64,000 bases of DNA from Kryptolebias marmoratus (lineage: Eukaryota > Chordata > Actinopteri > Cyprinodontiformes > Rivulidae). The stretch is from assembly GCF_001649575.2 (NCBI RefSeq), contig NC_051444.1:26871131-26935130 (forward strand). The letters run 5' to 3'. The first letter of the stretch is position 1. Each line of letters starts with the position of its first letter. The notes below the pieces were generated by a model. The model was not told the DNA's origin. It worked only from the letters and a program-made list of their open reading frames with translations, and made no database searches. Of the stretch, positions 48,641 to 61,544 are shown piece by piece. The translations under genes and the position numbers were made by a program.

Positions 48641-48691
48641 GAGAGGAGAGGAGAGGAGAGGAGAGGAGAGGAGAGGAGAGGAGAGGAGAGG
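48641..48691. repeat. (GAGAG)n pentanucleotide array
   Basis: There are ten perfect GAGAG units, purine-only on the plus strand. Confidence 0.97.
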
Positions 48692-48699
48692 AAAAGTGA

Positions 48700-49460
48700 T
48701 CGCTCTTCTGACTTTTTATCGCTCTATTTCATCATGGAAATCACCTCATTTACTCCGAGCACTTCTCCATTCATCTCTTATTGTCACTGGCAATACCCAT
48801 TTTCTATCTGCATTGGCGGTGAATATATTTGTGGAAGCATCTGAGAGACTCTGAGGAACAGGGATAACGCAGAAAGCTCAATGGATGCAGTTGTGTTTGC
48901 ATGAGTGGAAGTCACACTGAGCTAACATCTGGAAATACTATAACTGTCTCACACCTCACCCTGTTGGTTTTTTTTTTGTGTGTGTGTTTGTTTGTGTTGT
49001 TGTAGTTTTTTTTAGTTTAGTGCCAGTTTATATTTTGTCTTGAGTCTTGTGACTTGTCCAAAATTATGATTACATTTATTCTGTTCCAGCTTCGGTTTAA
49101 TGGTGCATATTGCCTTCTTCTAATTTAAACTATTTTTATGATTTTTTTTTTTTTGGTTTGTTTGTTTTTACATTTCCTTCTGAATTGACATATAAAATTC
49201 ACTAATTGTTTTAATGTAGGATGCTCAATATTAGTTCCTTTTTCATCAATCCAACAGCTGCTCGGAGCAGAGGAACTGCCCCTCCTCATCAATGGAGCCA
49301 GATAAAGGTGATTTAGGCATCTGATAAAGATATCTTCTGAATGTCTTCCAAGGGAAGTGTTTCAGACAGGCCCCACCGGCATGTGGCCTCGGGGCAGACT
49401 TAGGACTTGCTGAAGAGATTATATCTCAAGATTGGTTTGAAAAGCCATCTCTTCAAGAAA
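48700..49460. other. Unassigned intronic DNA
   Basis: It has T-rich tracts at about 48968-49165 and no recognised element. Confidence 0.5.
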
Positions 49461-49466
49461 AGCTTG

Positions 49467-49617
49467 AATAGATGGCTTGGGAGAAACAAGTTTAGGGATC
49501 TCTGCTCAGACTGCTGCCCAGGAGATGGATGGATGGATGGATGGATGGATGGATGGATGGATGGATGGATGGATGGATGGATGGATGGATGGATGGATGG
49601 ATGGATGGATGGATGGG
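49467..49617 (+). mobile_element. RTE/Rex-like LINE 3' tail with (GGAT)n array
   Basis: 'agatggcttgggagaaaca', 'gggatctctgctcagactg' and 'ctgcccaggagatgg' are a LINE 3' tail on the plus strand. It runs into about 23 GGAT units (49525-49617). Confidence 0.6.
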
Positions 49618-49639
49618 TAAATCAGGAGCATAGGTGGAA

Positions 49640-50335
49640 CTAAAGCAGTCATCCATTTTCTTCTGCTTGTCCATGGTCAGGTTGGAAAAGCAACACATCT
49701 AAGAGGTAAACCCAGACATCCCTCTCCCTTGCAACACACTTCAGCTTTTTCTGGGGGTTCCAAAAGCAATCCCAAGCCAAAGAGGATACATTATACCTTA
49801 AGCGAGTTCCAGGTCTATCCCAGGGTCTGTCCTTGCCTGGAATACCTCCAAATCAAGACCCAGGAGACCTCCTAATCAGATGCCCAAACCACCTCAACTG
49901 ACTGCTTTCAATGCAGAGGAGCAGTAGCACTACTCCAAGCTTTCCATAGATAACAGATCTCCTCACCTTATCTCCAAGATTGAGCCCAGCCACTTGTATT
50001 CAGGAACCTGTTCTATTGGTTATGATCCCCATATAATGGCAATAGGTGAGGGTTAGTACATAGACAAAACAATAAATTGAGAGCTTTGTCTTTCGGTTTA
50101 CCTTCTTCTTTACCACAACGAATTGGATCAATGCCCCCATGAGTGTGTACAATACCCAGATCTGTTGATCCATCTCCCACGGCATTCTACCTTCTAGTGA
50201 ACAAAAGTCCCAGATACTTGAACTCCCTGAGGCAAAGACTCACCCCTGACCTAGAAGGAGCATTCTGCTTTTTTTCCAGTTGAGAGTACAAGGATACTTT
50301 AACTTCCAAAGAGAAATATGATCAACTGTTTTGCT
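49640..50335 (-). mobile_element. RTE/Rex-like LINE fragment, C-terminal reverse-transcriptase region
   Basis: The minus strand preserves broken frames of the C-terminal RT region. E-F-K-Y-L-G-L-L-F-T lies around 50220-50200. I-Q-F-V-V-V-K-K-K-V, K-L-S-I-Y, Y-V-L-T-L-T-Y and N-R-T follow at about 50140-50000, the conserved stretch downstream of the RT palm in these LINEs. The 3' end reads '...aatggatgactgc' near 49650. Stops and frameshifts are present, and upstream endonuclease and RT catalytic regions are absent (5' truncation). The precise clade is uncertain. Confidence 0.75.
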
Positions 50336-50339
50336 ATGT

Positions 50340-50815
50340 TCCACTTAAAACCTAAAACTACAGAAGAACAACAATAACACTAAATTTGGGCAAATTTGTT
50401 GGTCTCCACCATTGTTTAGAGACAAAAGGACACTCCCCCACAAAAACAACTCAGTGACAAACTGAAGCTGGAAACTCATAATAATGACTATTCTGTCTGA
50501 TAACAAGAAACTGCAACAATGTAAATTTGGATGCTGAAAGTACACTGGTTGCCATGGATACAGTTGTGCTCCACTGTCTGATGACACCCTACTGTACTTC
50601 TACTATAACAACTAATGTGAACAATACATTTATAATAAACCTTATGGGCAGACAATATCATGCAGCCATTGAACATTACACAAAAATAAAAACAAATGAA
50701 GACAATAGTGTAAATCTTTTTGCTTGATGATTATTGATCTTTTTCTTAAGTAATGTTAAACATGTGATAGAGTAACACAGAGCACACTGTTACATTCTTT
50801 GTTGTCTCTTAACTA
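50340..50815. other. Unassigned intronic DNA
   Basis: Overlapping frames on both strands at 50345-50727 have no recognised domain. Confidence 0.5.
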
Positions 50816-50819
50816 ATTA

Positions 50820-51330
50820 ATCAACTTTTCTTGGAATGCAGCAGAGAGTTTGAGCTTTGTATGCTGGGAATCTAATCAGCACCTTGCTGTTTCTATTCCA
50901 TGTCAAGCCAGGGGTCCTGTGCCCAGGAGGCTGTAAGAGCTGGTTAATGACATGAATGCAATTAATAATTCAGAACAAACCCCATGAGGGTCTAAACAGA
51001 AACGTGACAGTGTGCTGGTGGCCTCAGTGAATTGCAGGAGAGCAGCAGCATGGAGTTTATGGAGTAATATGAGATGACAGCATTCACCTCGGATGATAGA
51101 GAATGGAAGAAAACTATCAAAATTCTTATAAATATCTTATATAGCCACTGAGGAGCGGAGGAGTAGCAGGAGGGAGGGAGGGCTGGATGAGGGAGGAGGC
51201 TTTCAGATGTGCCCTAGCTTCTGCTGCAGAGAATAATGCCATGCTACTCACATAGAAGACAATGTGTGTATTTATCATTGTGTTTCTAACGTGTGTGTGA
51301 GTTGTTTGTGCATGTAGCACAGCGTGCTGT
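50820..51330. other. Candidate conserved non-coding island
   Basis: This is repeat-free balanced DNA with 'gaatctaatcagcacc', 'ggttaatgacatgaatgc' and 'gcaattaataattcagaac', dense in homeodomain-type cores. An (AGGG)-rich run lies at about 51165-51200. It is one of the better regulatory candidates by eye. Confidence 0.3.
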
Positions 51331-51339
51331 TACGGCAGG

Positions 51340-53095
51340 TGACGGGAGCGGTGGATTTAGGTGAGCAGCTATGGGAGGACGTGTCAAACATAAACCAAAA
51401 CGAGGAATGTTAGGGTTTTTCTTTGTTTATGCCTGTGTCTGAGTGTGTTAATGACTACACACTAGACTGCAGAAAAATATGAGCTACAGACACATAACAG
51501 GGTTAATGAAAACAACAAGTACAAAGCACAAGTTAATCCCTTTTACCTTCTAGCATAGGAAATTAACACAGCTACAAATCCCTTTTCTGTAAGTTACAAC
51601 ATGATGAAAAGCCCCAGGTCAGTTATTATGAGAATACACAGGACTGCTCAGCAATGAACACTTTACTCCAGAGTATTGTACAACAAAAACCTGCAGGAAC
51701 ACTGGAGTTTCTGCTTCTTGTGATGAGAAGTGAGAGAGAGTAGGCAATAAGAACAGAAGTATCAGAGTTTTATGAGGAAAAAACTCCTCAGGGACAGCTT
51801 TTCTTTACTTTGTGTTTCAGAGGGTACCATAGAAGACAAAAGGTTGTTCTAGACAATGCTACAAACTGATCATCAAGGCAGAACTGTTTTTCTGTTTTTG
51901 TTTTGTTTTGTTTTTTTTTGGTTTTTTTAATAATCTGTTATGACTGAGTATCAACCTCTTACAAACATCTGTGCTAACACTTTAAATTTCAAATTTTAGA
52001 TTGGTCACTAAAAGTCTCAATTCAAACTATCCCAAGACTTGGTCTGTCTCTGGATTTATTCAAATAAAACTGGTAAAGGGAGGAGATTGGCAGCTAACCA
52101 AATAAAATATTGGAATTAAAGGAAGTAGTATCAGTTTGATTTAAAGTTCAAAAAATTCTCAAGACAAACAAAGTTTTTACAGATTTGTGGTGAGTGTCTG
52201 GAACCCATCTCAAACCTCTTTCAATCTAGTTTCTGTGAGTCAGAAAGTACAAGAAATGTCAGACAATTTTAGGAGGGTTGGTAGTATTTCACTGGGCCGG
52301 GACTATTTGAGAACAACTCAAAATTGCAAGAAAATAGGCACATTTTCAGTTGCAGTTTCCCTGAATTGGACTAACAGTTTGTGATCAGCTAGCCAGCCAA
52401 AGCCGTAATTTGAGCGTCCAATTTCAAAAAATCTCCTCCTTTTTTGAAACTGTATCTCCCACCTCTGCTTATATTAAACCTGCCTCTGCCTGTTTTTTAC
52501 CCACCTCAGCAGCCACCCCACGTATTAAGATTTAATCAACTGAAGTATTTGGACCGGTTTTTATTTATTACTCTTATGACCAAAACTGATGTTTTTGGTC
52601 ATAAGATAGCTCACATGCAGGTGACAAAATGCAAACGTATGTAGGAACCAGTTTAGAGTGATCACAAGTCAAAATCTGTGTACGTTTTGCAATTTTACGT
52701 CTTCAACTCTTCAAAAGTTGCAGCCAGATGAGATACAGGCCTTCCATCATGCATATAGCATGTTTTCCCTGCTTCGTGCAATTTTGTCTGCTGTTTTGTT
52801 AGACATTGGGAGGCAAGTGGATGTAAATAAGGCTAAATGTAACATAATTAAAGACAACTGGAAAAAAAAAATATTAATATAAAACTGGATCAAATATCTA
52901 ATAAAAAACTTTATCTATAGGTTTATATAATATAAATAATATAATATTAATATAAATATAAAGGAAACAATGAGAATAAATTTAATGAATAACTAATCAT
53001 TTTTGTTAGTTCACATGAAAAGTTACTATGTTCATTTGCCAATGTTTAAAAGAAAGATTTTGAGCAATCAAGAAAAACAAAAAGCATCTTTTTGA
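51340..53095. other. Unassigned AT-rich intronic DNA
   Basis: It holds the hairpin at 52572-52606. Otherwise nothing recognised. Confidence 0.5.
52572..52606. repeat. 14-bp perfect inverted repeat with 7-base loop
   Basis: 'tcttatgaccaaaa' (52572-52585) and 'ttttggtcataaga' (52593-52606) are exactly complementary. No repeat family is recognised around them. Confidence 0.95.
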
Positions 53096-53139
53096 ACCAG
53101 GCTTTTGTGTCTCCACCTGTAGACTTATTCTTTTGCCTT

Positions 53140-53475
53140 TGAGGTCTCCCCCTGAACCAGGTTTGGCCTCTGTATTTGTGTGTCTTTCAGCTTATTAGAA
53201 TGGTCTTTCCAGCTTTGATGCTACATCTCAGAGGATTAGAGCTCTCCCAATGAACAGGAAGTGTGCCACTCTTTTTAAATATCTTCCCTGCCGAGTCCAG
53301 ACCAACAAGACAAATATTGATCACACAAAGCCCCCATTTCAGCCTGCAGCCTCATTTAAAGCTTTATTATTTCTAAATGAATCCCCAACAACAGCCCCCT
53401 GCTGAATGAATTTCATGCATGCTGCTACCTTCAAAGCCACGGCTCTGGCTTATCATTTGCTTGCACTTGAAATAT
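53140..53475. other. Candidate conserved non-coding island
   Basis: It is repeat-free, with 'cctcatttaaagctttatta', 'gaatttcatgcatgctgcta' and 'aacaagacaaatattgatca'. It is suggestive only. Confidence 0.3.
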
Positions 53476-53479
53476 CTCA

Positions 53480-55985
53480 CCACAATATTCTAAAAATAAA
53501 GGAAAAATAAAAGAATCCCTATCTTTCTCCCTCTACTAGAAGAAAACTATGAAAAACTGGGCCACAAATGATGCAGACCCGGTTGTGGACATGAATCAAT
53601 CTGAAAAGGTCATACTGATAGAATCAGATTAAGGGAACAGGATGCACTATACTCAAGGTATATGACACAGATAAACCCATTCAAAAACTACAAGGGAACT
53701 TAAAGCCAAGACCAGCGCCTCATCTCACTTTGAAAGAAGTGATACAGTTCCTCAAACAAACACAAATGGGCAGAATACATACTTCTGCTGCAATACTTCT
53801 GCTTGCATTTAAAATAAATGCAGTTTCAAGGATCCGACAAAGACAATACAAGGAACCAGCAGGTGATCCCGCCCTGAAAAAAAATACTCTTTTATAACAG
53901 GAATGTCTCATGTAATGAAGCAGTGATGCAAAGAAAGAAAGAGGATGCATTGATTGCTCTGCTCGAAGTCTGACATTCACTAGAAAATTGGTTTGTCAAC
54001 ACAGCTGCAAACTTCAAATATGCTTCAAAATGGTTTCATTTTGCTGCATTTGTTTATTTCACTCATGCAGTTTTAAAGATGACTATTAATGCGCAGACAC
54101 AAAACTGTAATAAAGCTCAAGAAAGTCACAAACCATTCATGAGTGAAAAGGGAACAAGTAGAAGAAAACGTATACAACCTGTCCTAGTAATAAGACCCCA
54201 TATGGCCATGTTTATCTAAACTTTCACCACAACTGAAACCCAAACACAAAATCAACCACAAACATAAGCATCTATCTTAAACATTATCATTCATGTGTTC
54301 ATCGCATTTCATTTCATTATTTTTTTTTAAAAAGTTTTTAAAAATGATTACGAGTTTAAATAACATTTTTAAGTCATCATCCAGATCATTTCATAAGGAA
54401 TCATCTGAACGACGATATACAAAGTCCAAAGTTATATGCTCAGCATCATTGTTGTTATTACTTTTTTATTTTGAACAACAATAAATAGATAAATAAATCC
54501 ACATGTTAAGCAATACACAACACCAACAACAAAATTGAATTATCCAAGCCAGCCACTCCATCAACAACTCCTCATTAGAATCAATAAGTTGTCAGTCATA
54601 TGCAACCTTTTTTTTAATACTATTAATATTTTACTCTTCTTAAGTTAAAGCCATTGGAAGGCAAATAACCATCAAATATTATTTGTAATTAAGTCAAACT
54701 ACCAGAAAGCAGGATTACAGATGGACCAATACTAATTTAGCATAAACTAATAATACTAACATACATCCTAATTTCTTCTCATAGCTATACCAATATGATG
54801 ATTTTGTCAGATAACATAAAATTAATAAAACTTCACAGATTCTCATATTCCTAAGGTACAACCAGTGTCTCACTGAGTTTCTGACTGTTGCAAAATAGTA
54901 TTTGGGAGGGAATCTCCAAAAAGTCTTGAAACATTTGCAGGGGGGGATCTTCATTTCCCTGCATGAGTTGCAGAGGTGCACAATCTTGCCGCTTGAATTT
55001 TGAACATATTTAAACTAAAAATAAAAAAAACAAATAAAAGTGTCCTATATTTTTTTTCAAACTAGCACATTGGACTTCTTGTATTAAATGTAAAAATGAT
55101 TGCCAAAATTAGGAGACTGCTTACCAATAATCCTCAAATAATGATCAGCAAATTAATAGGAGTTATGAAAATGACTGTTTTACAGAAATTTAAATCCATC
55201 CACAAAAAGGCACAAACACTGCAGAACAATGTGATTTGCTTGAAGTATAAAGGGCCATTTCAGTATGGCATATGCCTCAGGCAATGTCATTTATATACTA
55301 GGATTTGCCTTCCACATAACTTTAAGTTCATTTTTTCCCCCCACACTTTCACTGTGTGAGAGTTAGGTGAAAATAACAACTGAGAAATCCATTTAGCAGT
55401 GTTGTATAATTAGGACTGAAAGGAGCTATTACTTCTACAGCTCTACAGGACAGCGGAGTGTCTGCAGGAGCAAAGAAAAGCTGTAATACTGGCAGAGCCA
55501 ATCAGAAACCATTTTCCTCTCATTTAGCTTTAAGAGCTTGAGTCAAAGTGGCCTCAAATGTTTCTTCAAATAGGGACAATCATCTAACAATGAAGCTGCA
55601 AAACTATATCAGTCTAAAGTGATGAAAAATAATGTTGCAGTTTTATTGGGCTTAAACATCTAAGCAGAGATTTATTTATAGATTAGATTCCAATTTAAAG
55701 TTATGATCAAACAAACTTGCTAATTCTTTAACACAAACACACTACTTTATACTGAAACAATTCTAAATCACAAAATACGTTGTTTTTTTTCTCAGATAAA
55801 CTCACGTACTTTCAGTATTATTTAAAAAAAATACTGTAAATATTTGTCTTTTTTGCAAGAATAAAAACTTTATTTAAACCAGCTACTGTTGTGAAGTGAA
55901 CATTCTTTATGCCTCATTGTCCTGTTAAGGGATGAGACACGTTTTAGGAACATCCACAGGCACACAAACATGTTCATTTGATAGA
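53480..55985. other. Unassigned AT-rich intronic DNA
   Basis: Nothing recognised. The frames at 53720-53980 and 54715-54981 (minus) and 55096-55359 (plus) lack domains. Confidence 0.5.
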
Positions 55986-55988
55986 TTG

Positions 55989-56528
55989 AGGCCGTGTCCA
56001 TATGGAAACAAAGGGTTTTTTTAAGGCAATATTTTTGTTGTCATTTCTTAAAATATCCTCGTATACACAGCACTGTTTTGGGAAATTACTTCATTCACCC
56101 AAAACACCAAAAAAGAAAAAAAAAAAAGGAAAAGACCCAAACTGCTGTAGTATTTATGCCAGACCTGTATGTGGTGCCGTTTGTACCACAAAACTACACT
56201 AAAAACAGGAAACAAGGAGTGGAGAATGTGTGCAAAGGTAACACACCGGGTGCAAAAATGTAAACACACCAAGAAGAAGTGGGCGTGTTCAGGTCACAGG
56301 TTAGACTAGAGGTGGGGCTATGACATCATCCTTCAAAAAGTTTCTTTTTGGTGATCTCCACAAAAGCTCAAGTGCGGCATGTCAACATTTTCTCACTTTG
56401 AAACCCGTTTTCAAAAACTACTGTTTGGGGCTCCTAAAATATTGTCTACATGTGGACTCGAGGCTGAAGTGTTAAAAAAAAATCCTTTTGCGCGTTGACA
56501 AAAAGCGTTCCTGTGAGGATGGCTATTA
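55989..56528. mobile_element. Non-autonomous DNA-transposon-like element
   Basis: The left end ('gaggccgtgtccatatgg', followed by T/A-rich DNA) and right end ('gcgttcctgtgaggatggc') are loosely inverse. The interior contains 'gtggggctatgacatcatcc' and 'gtctacatgtggactcgag', a layout I associate with short non-coding fish transposons with 'tgtccacac' ends. No TSD was established. Confidence 0.4.
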
Positions 56529-56534
56529 AGACAA

Positions 56535-57125
56535 CAGAAACAGTGGTAGTCAACTTCCCTAAGAGCAAGATTGCTTTATTATGTCAAGTACTTGGTAGAA
56601 ATGATCCTGCTTTTGTATGTTTCTAGGAAAAAAAACAGGACTGACTGCAATCAAAATCAAAATGGATGTGTACGGCTAAGCATAAGCAAAACATACCGTA
56701 ATTACAGTACAGGCGGATTTCTTTCTCTGGCTATGAAACATCTGAATTACCTATTTCAATGTTTCCAGAAATACAGTGACTAAAACTAATGTTTTTTGTT
56801 CGTTTGATTGTTTCTATGTTTATGTTTCGTGTATTTAATTAAAGTCTGCATGGCATTGCGGTTATCTGCGGTTATATGTTGTGCAACACTAAAGCAAAGA
56901 AAATATATTTCAAGTGTTGGCTCACAAAAGATATGTTTCTTTATAGATTTGAACAAAAAAAAAAACAACGCTGCAGTTTTTCTGATGAAAACCGCCGCAA
57001 CAGAAATAACTGAAACTTTAAACTGCGAGACCGTTGGACAGTTCACAATACTGCGGTCATACCCTGAGGCTGGATTCTTAGCTAAAAAAAGTCATTCACT
57101 GCTCTTAAAAAGAATGAATTCATTG
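56535..57125. other. Unassigned intronic DNA
   Basis: The 117-codon plus-strand open frame (56808-57161) is the longest unexplained plus-strand frame here, but shows no domain and runs into a hAT-like end. Confidence 0.45.
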
Positions 57126-57132
57126 TTTATTA

Positions 57133-57394
57133 CAGGACTTTCCAAACTTTTTAGCTTCTGACCCCCAAAACAACAATGTCACAGACTTTGTGACTCCAAA
57201 TATCTTTGCTTTAACTACACAAATAAGGACATAATGACAACACAACAAGTATAAACTCACATTTTTTCTGTATATGTCTATTTTTATCTTTTTTAACAGT
57301 TGTAGTATGTAGGAATTGTTATTATTTTATTATTTTCATATGTGGTGTTTTGTAACTCACAGTGGGGTCCTGATACCCACTTTGGGAACCACTG
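57133..57394. mobile_element. Short hAT-like element, 262 bp
   Basis: The right end 'tttgggaaccactg' is a clear hAT-type terminus; the left end 'caggactttccaaactttt' is a mutated partner. Flanks 'gtttatta' (57125-57132) and 'gtttaatg' (57395-57402) agree at six of eight positions. It has no coding content. Confidence 0.7.
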
Positions 57395-57404
57395 GTTTAA
57401 TGTA

Positions 57405-59780
57405 CAAACCTCTGACAATGCAGAAACTGCAAGCCTAATACAGACAGACAGACAAATCAACCAACACTACCAAAAACACAAACTCCTGGGTGGAGGTAAA
57501 AAAAACAAAAAAAAAAAAACAAAAAAAACAATCTAAAGTAATAAATTTAGGTAATAGATAACATAAGTACAAATCTGCAACAGAAACATTTTACCACATC
57601 TAGAACAGATCTCGGGGACTATTTCATTCTGTTTTAAAATAAGTATAATAATAATAAAAAAAACCTTTAACAATCTAAGCTTGGCAGAGTTACCGTAATA
57701 TTTTTAATCACAAACAAGCACTTTGTTTCTGTTTATTCTCACAGTTCAGAGAGAGAGAGGTATGATGTTACATAAATTTAAGTTAAAAATAAAAAAATAA
57801 AAACTACTAAAGTAACACTTGGGATGCTTCCTGTTGGATTTGGATGATTCAATTTAATGACTCTGTCCTCAGCACAGGAGAAAAAAATAAGGTCCTATTC
57901 TGCAGATGATCTGTCATTATCTCAAAACAATCAGAATGAAGGAGCGAGTAATAGAAGTTTGAGTGTTCCTCTGTGATTGTATTTGATGGGAATGTGGTCA
58001 GTTTGTTCCTGGATGTTTGCTCAAAGAGTCAAAGTGATTAAAAATGAGTGGTGGGCCTGAACGCAAAATGAAGTGTGTGGTCAGAGGAGACTGTTATCTT
58101 TGAAGGTGCCTTTATCTTCTGCTGCTGTGTCACATTCTGCAATGTGACTTTTTTTTTTTCAACAAAATGTTTAATTCATGATGAGTAAAGAGCTGCTTGA
58201 TGTTACAAATGAGGCCAGAAGAAACTCAGACTTTTATGCTCACAGAAAGCTGATTACTGTCAGACTAGACTCTGGATGCGATGATAACATTACGTTGCTT
58301 TCCTTTGATTCTTCTATTAACCTCAGTAAGAAAATGTCACTGGCTCGGTGTAGAAAATCTTGCCTGTGGTTTGTTATGTCTTGGCATTTTTAAATGGAAA
58401 TGTTAAATTTTCAGCCAAGTGGAAAAAAGCAAATGTGTGCATAAAATCAATCTTGCAGACGTGTGTTTTATGAGTACCGGAGAATCATGTTCAAACAGCT
58501 TTTGGATCCTCCTCTCTCTGATGGTGGCGTACACTGCTGTTATGTTAGGAGTCCATGCACAAGATACATCAGTTTCAGGTAAACACAGGGAAAGGTGCGC
58601 TTTGTAACATAATCGATATGAGATATTTAGGTTCAAATCTAACCAAAATTTGTGTTACAGCATTTTTACCATGATGGGAACATGAAAGCTATCAGCTAAT
58701 TATAATGATGTAAAAAAAATACTAGAGGATTTGAGCGTTTACAATCACAATGACCTGCCTGCTCCCTCACCCCAGGAGACAGAGAGGGAGCACCTGTGGA
58801 ATCTTAAATGCATCATTTGTACTCTCATCAGAGCTGTAGGACTCCAGTCATCAAAACAGGTCATAAACTTTGTTAGAACTCCTCCTCCTGAGTAGTTGGA
58901 CACATTGTTTGCTCACGTAGTTTAGTTCCTCCTCACCTCACCTCTCTTACCCCACTGAACTAGAGAAACACGGAACTGGCCACTGACAGCAGCTAGGCAA
59001 GATTTATGAGAAATCCTTTGTGTATCACGCTGCACTGTTTACATGTGGAAGCCCCACGTTGTTAACTCCTTTTGCATGCTGTATGCTGTGCCATCAGTGC
59101 ATAAACGCACAGAAAAATACTACTTTACCTAAACATATACCATGTATAACGTGAAAGCAGATGACAAGAGTATTATATAACGAGCCGTCTGTTTTAGCAT
59201 TAGCCGAGGCAAAATGCTGACAAAACGCTCTACTACTATTGTAATAAAAATACCACTGCTGTAGCAATTGTAGGTAGACCAGTACATAACTGCATTTAAA
59301 ATAATTACTTTACATGTCTGCTTAGTCGAACTAGAGCTCCACACTTCATTTCACTTACAATAATAACTTACAGAGAGGATATAAACTTGGGGTGGTGATA
59401 GCAAAACTATTAAATCACAATATTTGTAACAGTATCTATCTTTCTATCTATCTCTGTTAGCAAATACACAATGGACAAGACAGACAGTATCTGAAAAGGT
59501 CACATTTTATGGTTTATGATCTAACATGAGATAATACTCACCAATGAAACATAATGTTATGTTCTTTGAAGTGCTAGCTCACATAATTATAACAATTATT
59601 GACAAAATACTGATTTCCTTTGTTGAGTTTAGGTTTTTTTAGTCTGATATTAATGGTCTGCTATCATTCTGGCAGTATTTAAGAAAGCTCCCATTGCTGC
59701 ACAACGGGTTTCTCAAGATGAACTCTCATCACACAAACATAGACTGCACAGGAGCAGTCCATTCCAGTGTTTCTCTAGTT
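57405..59780. other. Unassigned AT-rich intronic DNA
   Basis: A (CAAAA)-like A-rich run lies at about 57498-57532. A balanced patch around 58020-58140 could be a small conserved element. No gene recognised. Confidence 0.5.
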
Positions 59781-59787
59781 AAGTGTC

Positions 59788-60010
59788 ATAAGCCCTATCC
59801 ACACATGAACATTTTTTTTGCAAGTACATCAAAGTTTTTTTTTATTGTTTTACTCCTGCATTAACACAAAAACGTTTTAGGTATTTTTCAAAACTGGGCT
59901 CCAGAATGGAAAAAAAAATCTTTAACCGCAACTCTTGCATTTTTGTGTGGACAGCTTAAATGCAACATTTTGAAAACTATGCTGTCATAAACCCACCTCT
60001 AACCTCACCT
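59788..60010 (+). mobile_element. Non-autonomous DNA-transposon-like element, end region
   Basis: 'gccctatccacacatgaac' at the left is followed by 'aaaacgttttaggta' and 'catttttgtgtggacagc', then 'tgctgtcataaacccacctc'. The order resembles the right end of 55989-56528 read in reverse, suggesting the same broad family. The right boundary may extend to about 60480. Confidence 0.35.
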
Positions 60011-60014
60011 AGTG

Positions 60015-61540
60015 TGACAGACACATTCACAGTAACCAGTTTTTGAATTAGAAGGAAAAAAGTGCCAGTATGATGCGCTGCTCCACTCTCATGTCAAAGG
60101 GGAAATAAAATAAAATATCAAAAAAATGAGTTTTCATGTTATTCTTTTAGTTAAACCCTACCATAAAATTCTCAAGTGGTCCATTTCTCTTATTTAAAAT
60201 GTTTATGATTTGCTTTTAGAGTTTTTGCGTCAAAATCCCGAAGTTGGGTGACTGTGTAGGCGATGCTACCTCCTTGGTTGGTGACGTAGAAGGAGCCGTG
60301 GACAGCTGTGGCAGTGTTTATCAAGGAAAATGGAAGCAGAAGAAGAGGCAAGTTTTGTTAACAAGACATCCCGGTGTGAAAACACGTTTTGTTTCACTTT
60401 TGGTCTGGAGTGATGCTGTTGGGCAATCGAGCCCCACCTTTCAGAAGGCGAACCCACAAGCTTTGCAATGATGTCATACAGTCTTCAAGGAGTTTCCCAT
60501 CAGGTCAGATGGTGGGAGGCAGTGGGTGCTGATCCGACAGGCGGTGGTTGTTTAAATAAAGGTTTGTATTTTAGGTGGTTTTAGGTGGTTCTTTACAAAA
60601 CGTTAACTCCACAGTCAGTCGCCAGGCCTTGGGTTGTAATTTTCATCAGGAGCTAAACTAACCACATTCATCAAACTTTCTTGTTCTCTGGGAAGCTGAA
60701 GAATGACACAGCTGTTGGAGTTTTGGGTTGGTTTACACAATTAATTGCAACGCACTGAAACATTTCACCGCCACACTATCTGTATTTGCTATTTACTGCC
60801 TTGTTGGTGTTCCAGTGCTTGGCACTCAAAACGTCACACTTCCGAGTGATCATGAAAAATGACGAAGAGACTCTAGTAATTTTTTCAATCTTTGATTATG
60901 AATTTTTCATTAGCGTATTTTTTTTTTAAAAATTAGACTCAGAAAACAAGCACCTTTTATGACTTTCTTTTGATTTATGTTAGCTTCAAGACACTTTTCA
61001 TTTTCCCTTTAAACAATCACATCTTGTTTGGCCAAGACTTAAATAACCAACAGATTTACTGTTTACTTACAGTAATGATCCTCCTGTCTGTGTACAGACT
61101 GTATATATTAGCCCTCAATACTATGGATCATATTCCTGGCACTCACCCAGCTGTGCCTCTAAGCTTAACTTTTACCCAATTATCATTTCTTATGAGTCAT
61201 GCAACACCTGATTACCTATATTTGACCCATTAAGGACCCATAGCTTAGTTGGTGACACTGATGCTGAGTACTGGCATGTTTATAAGTAAGTGGTGGTATG
61301 ATATAAAAAATGACGATATGCTAAGGATGAAAATTTAGAAGTTCCAGTACTGTTTATCGGAATGGCGTACAGGCCCATCTCAAGCACAGACAGTAACAAC
61401 AACAATGACAAATTACATCCTCGTGTTTATGCAGACACTAGTTTCCCAGTTACAGTAAAACCTTTTTATAATGTGTAACTTCAGTGAGCAGAAAAGGTTG
61501 ACAAAACAATAATGATGCCTTTAAGGGAGCAGAGCAAGAA
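60015..61540. other. Unassigned intronic DNA
   Basis: Frames at 60244-60471 (both strands) and 60970-61233 have no recognised domain. Confidence 0.45.
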
Positions 61541-61544
61541 CCCC

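Noticed and set aside
56808..57161. 117-codon plus-strand open frame
   Set aside because: It has no domain, a poly-Lys/Asn tract, and ends inside a hAT-like element. I found no convincing exon boundaries.
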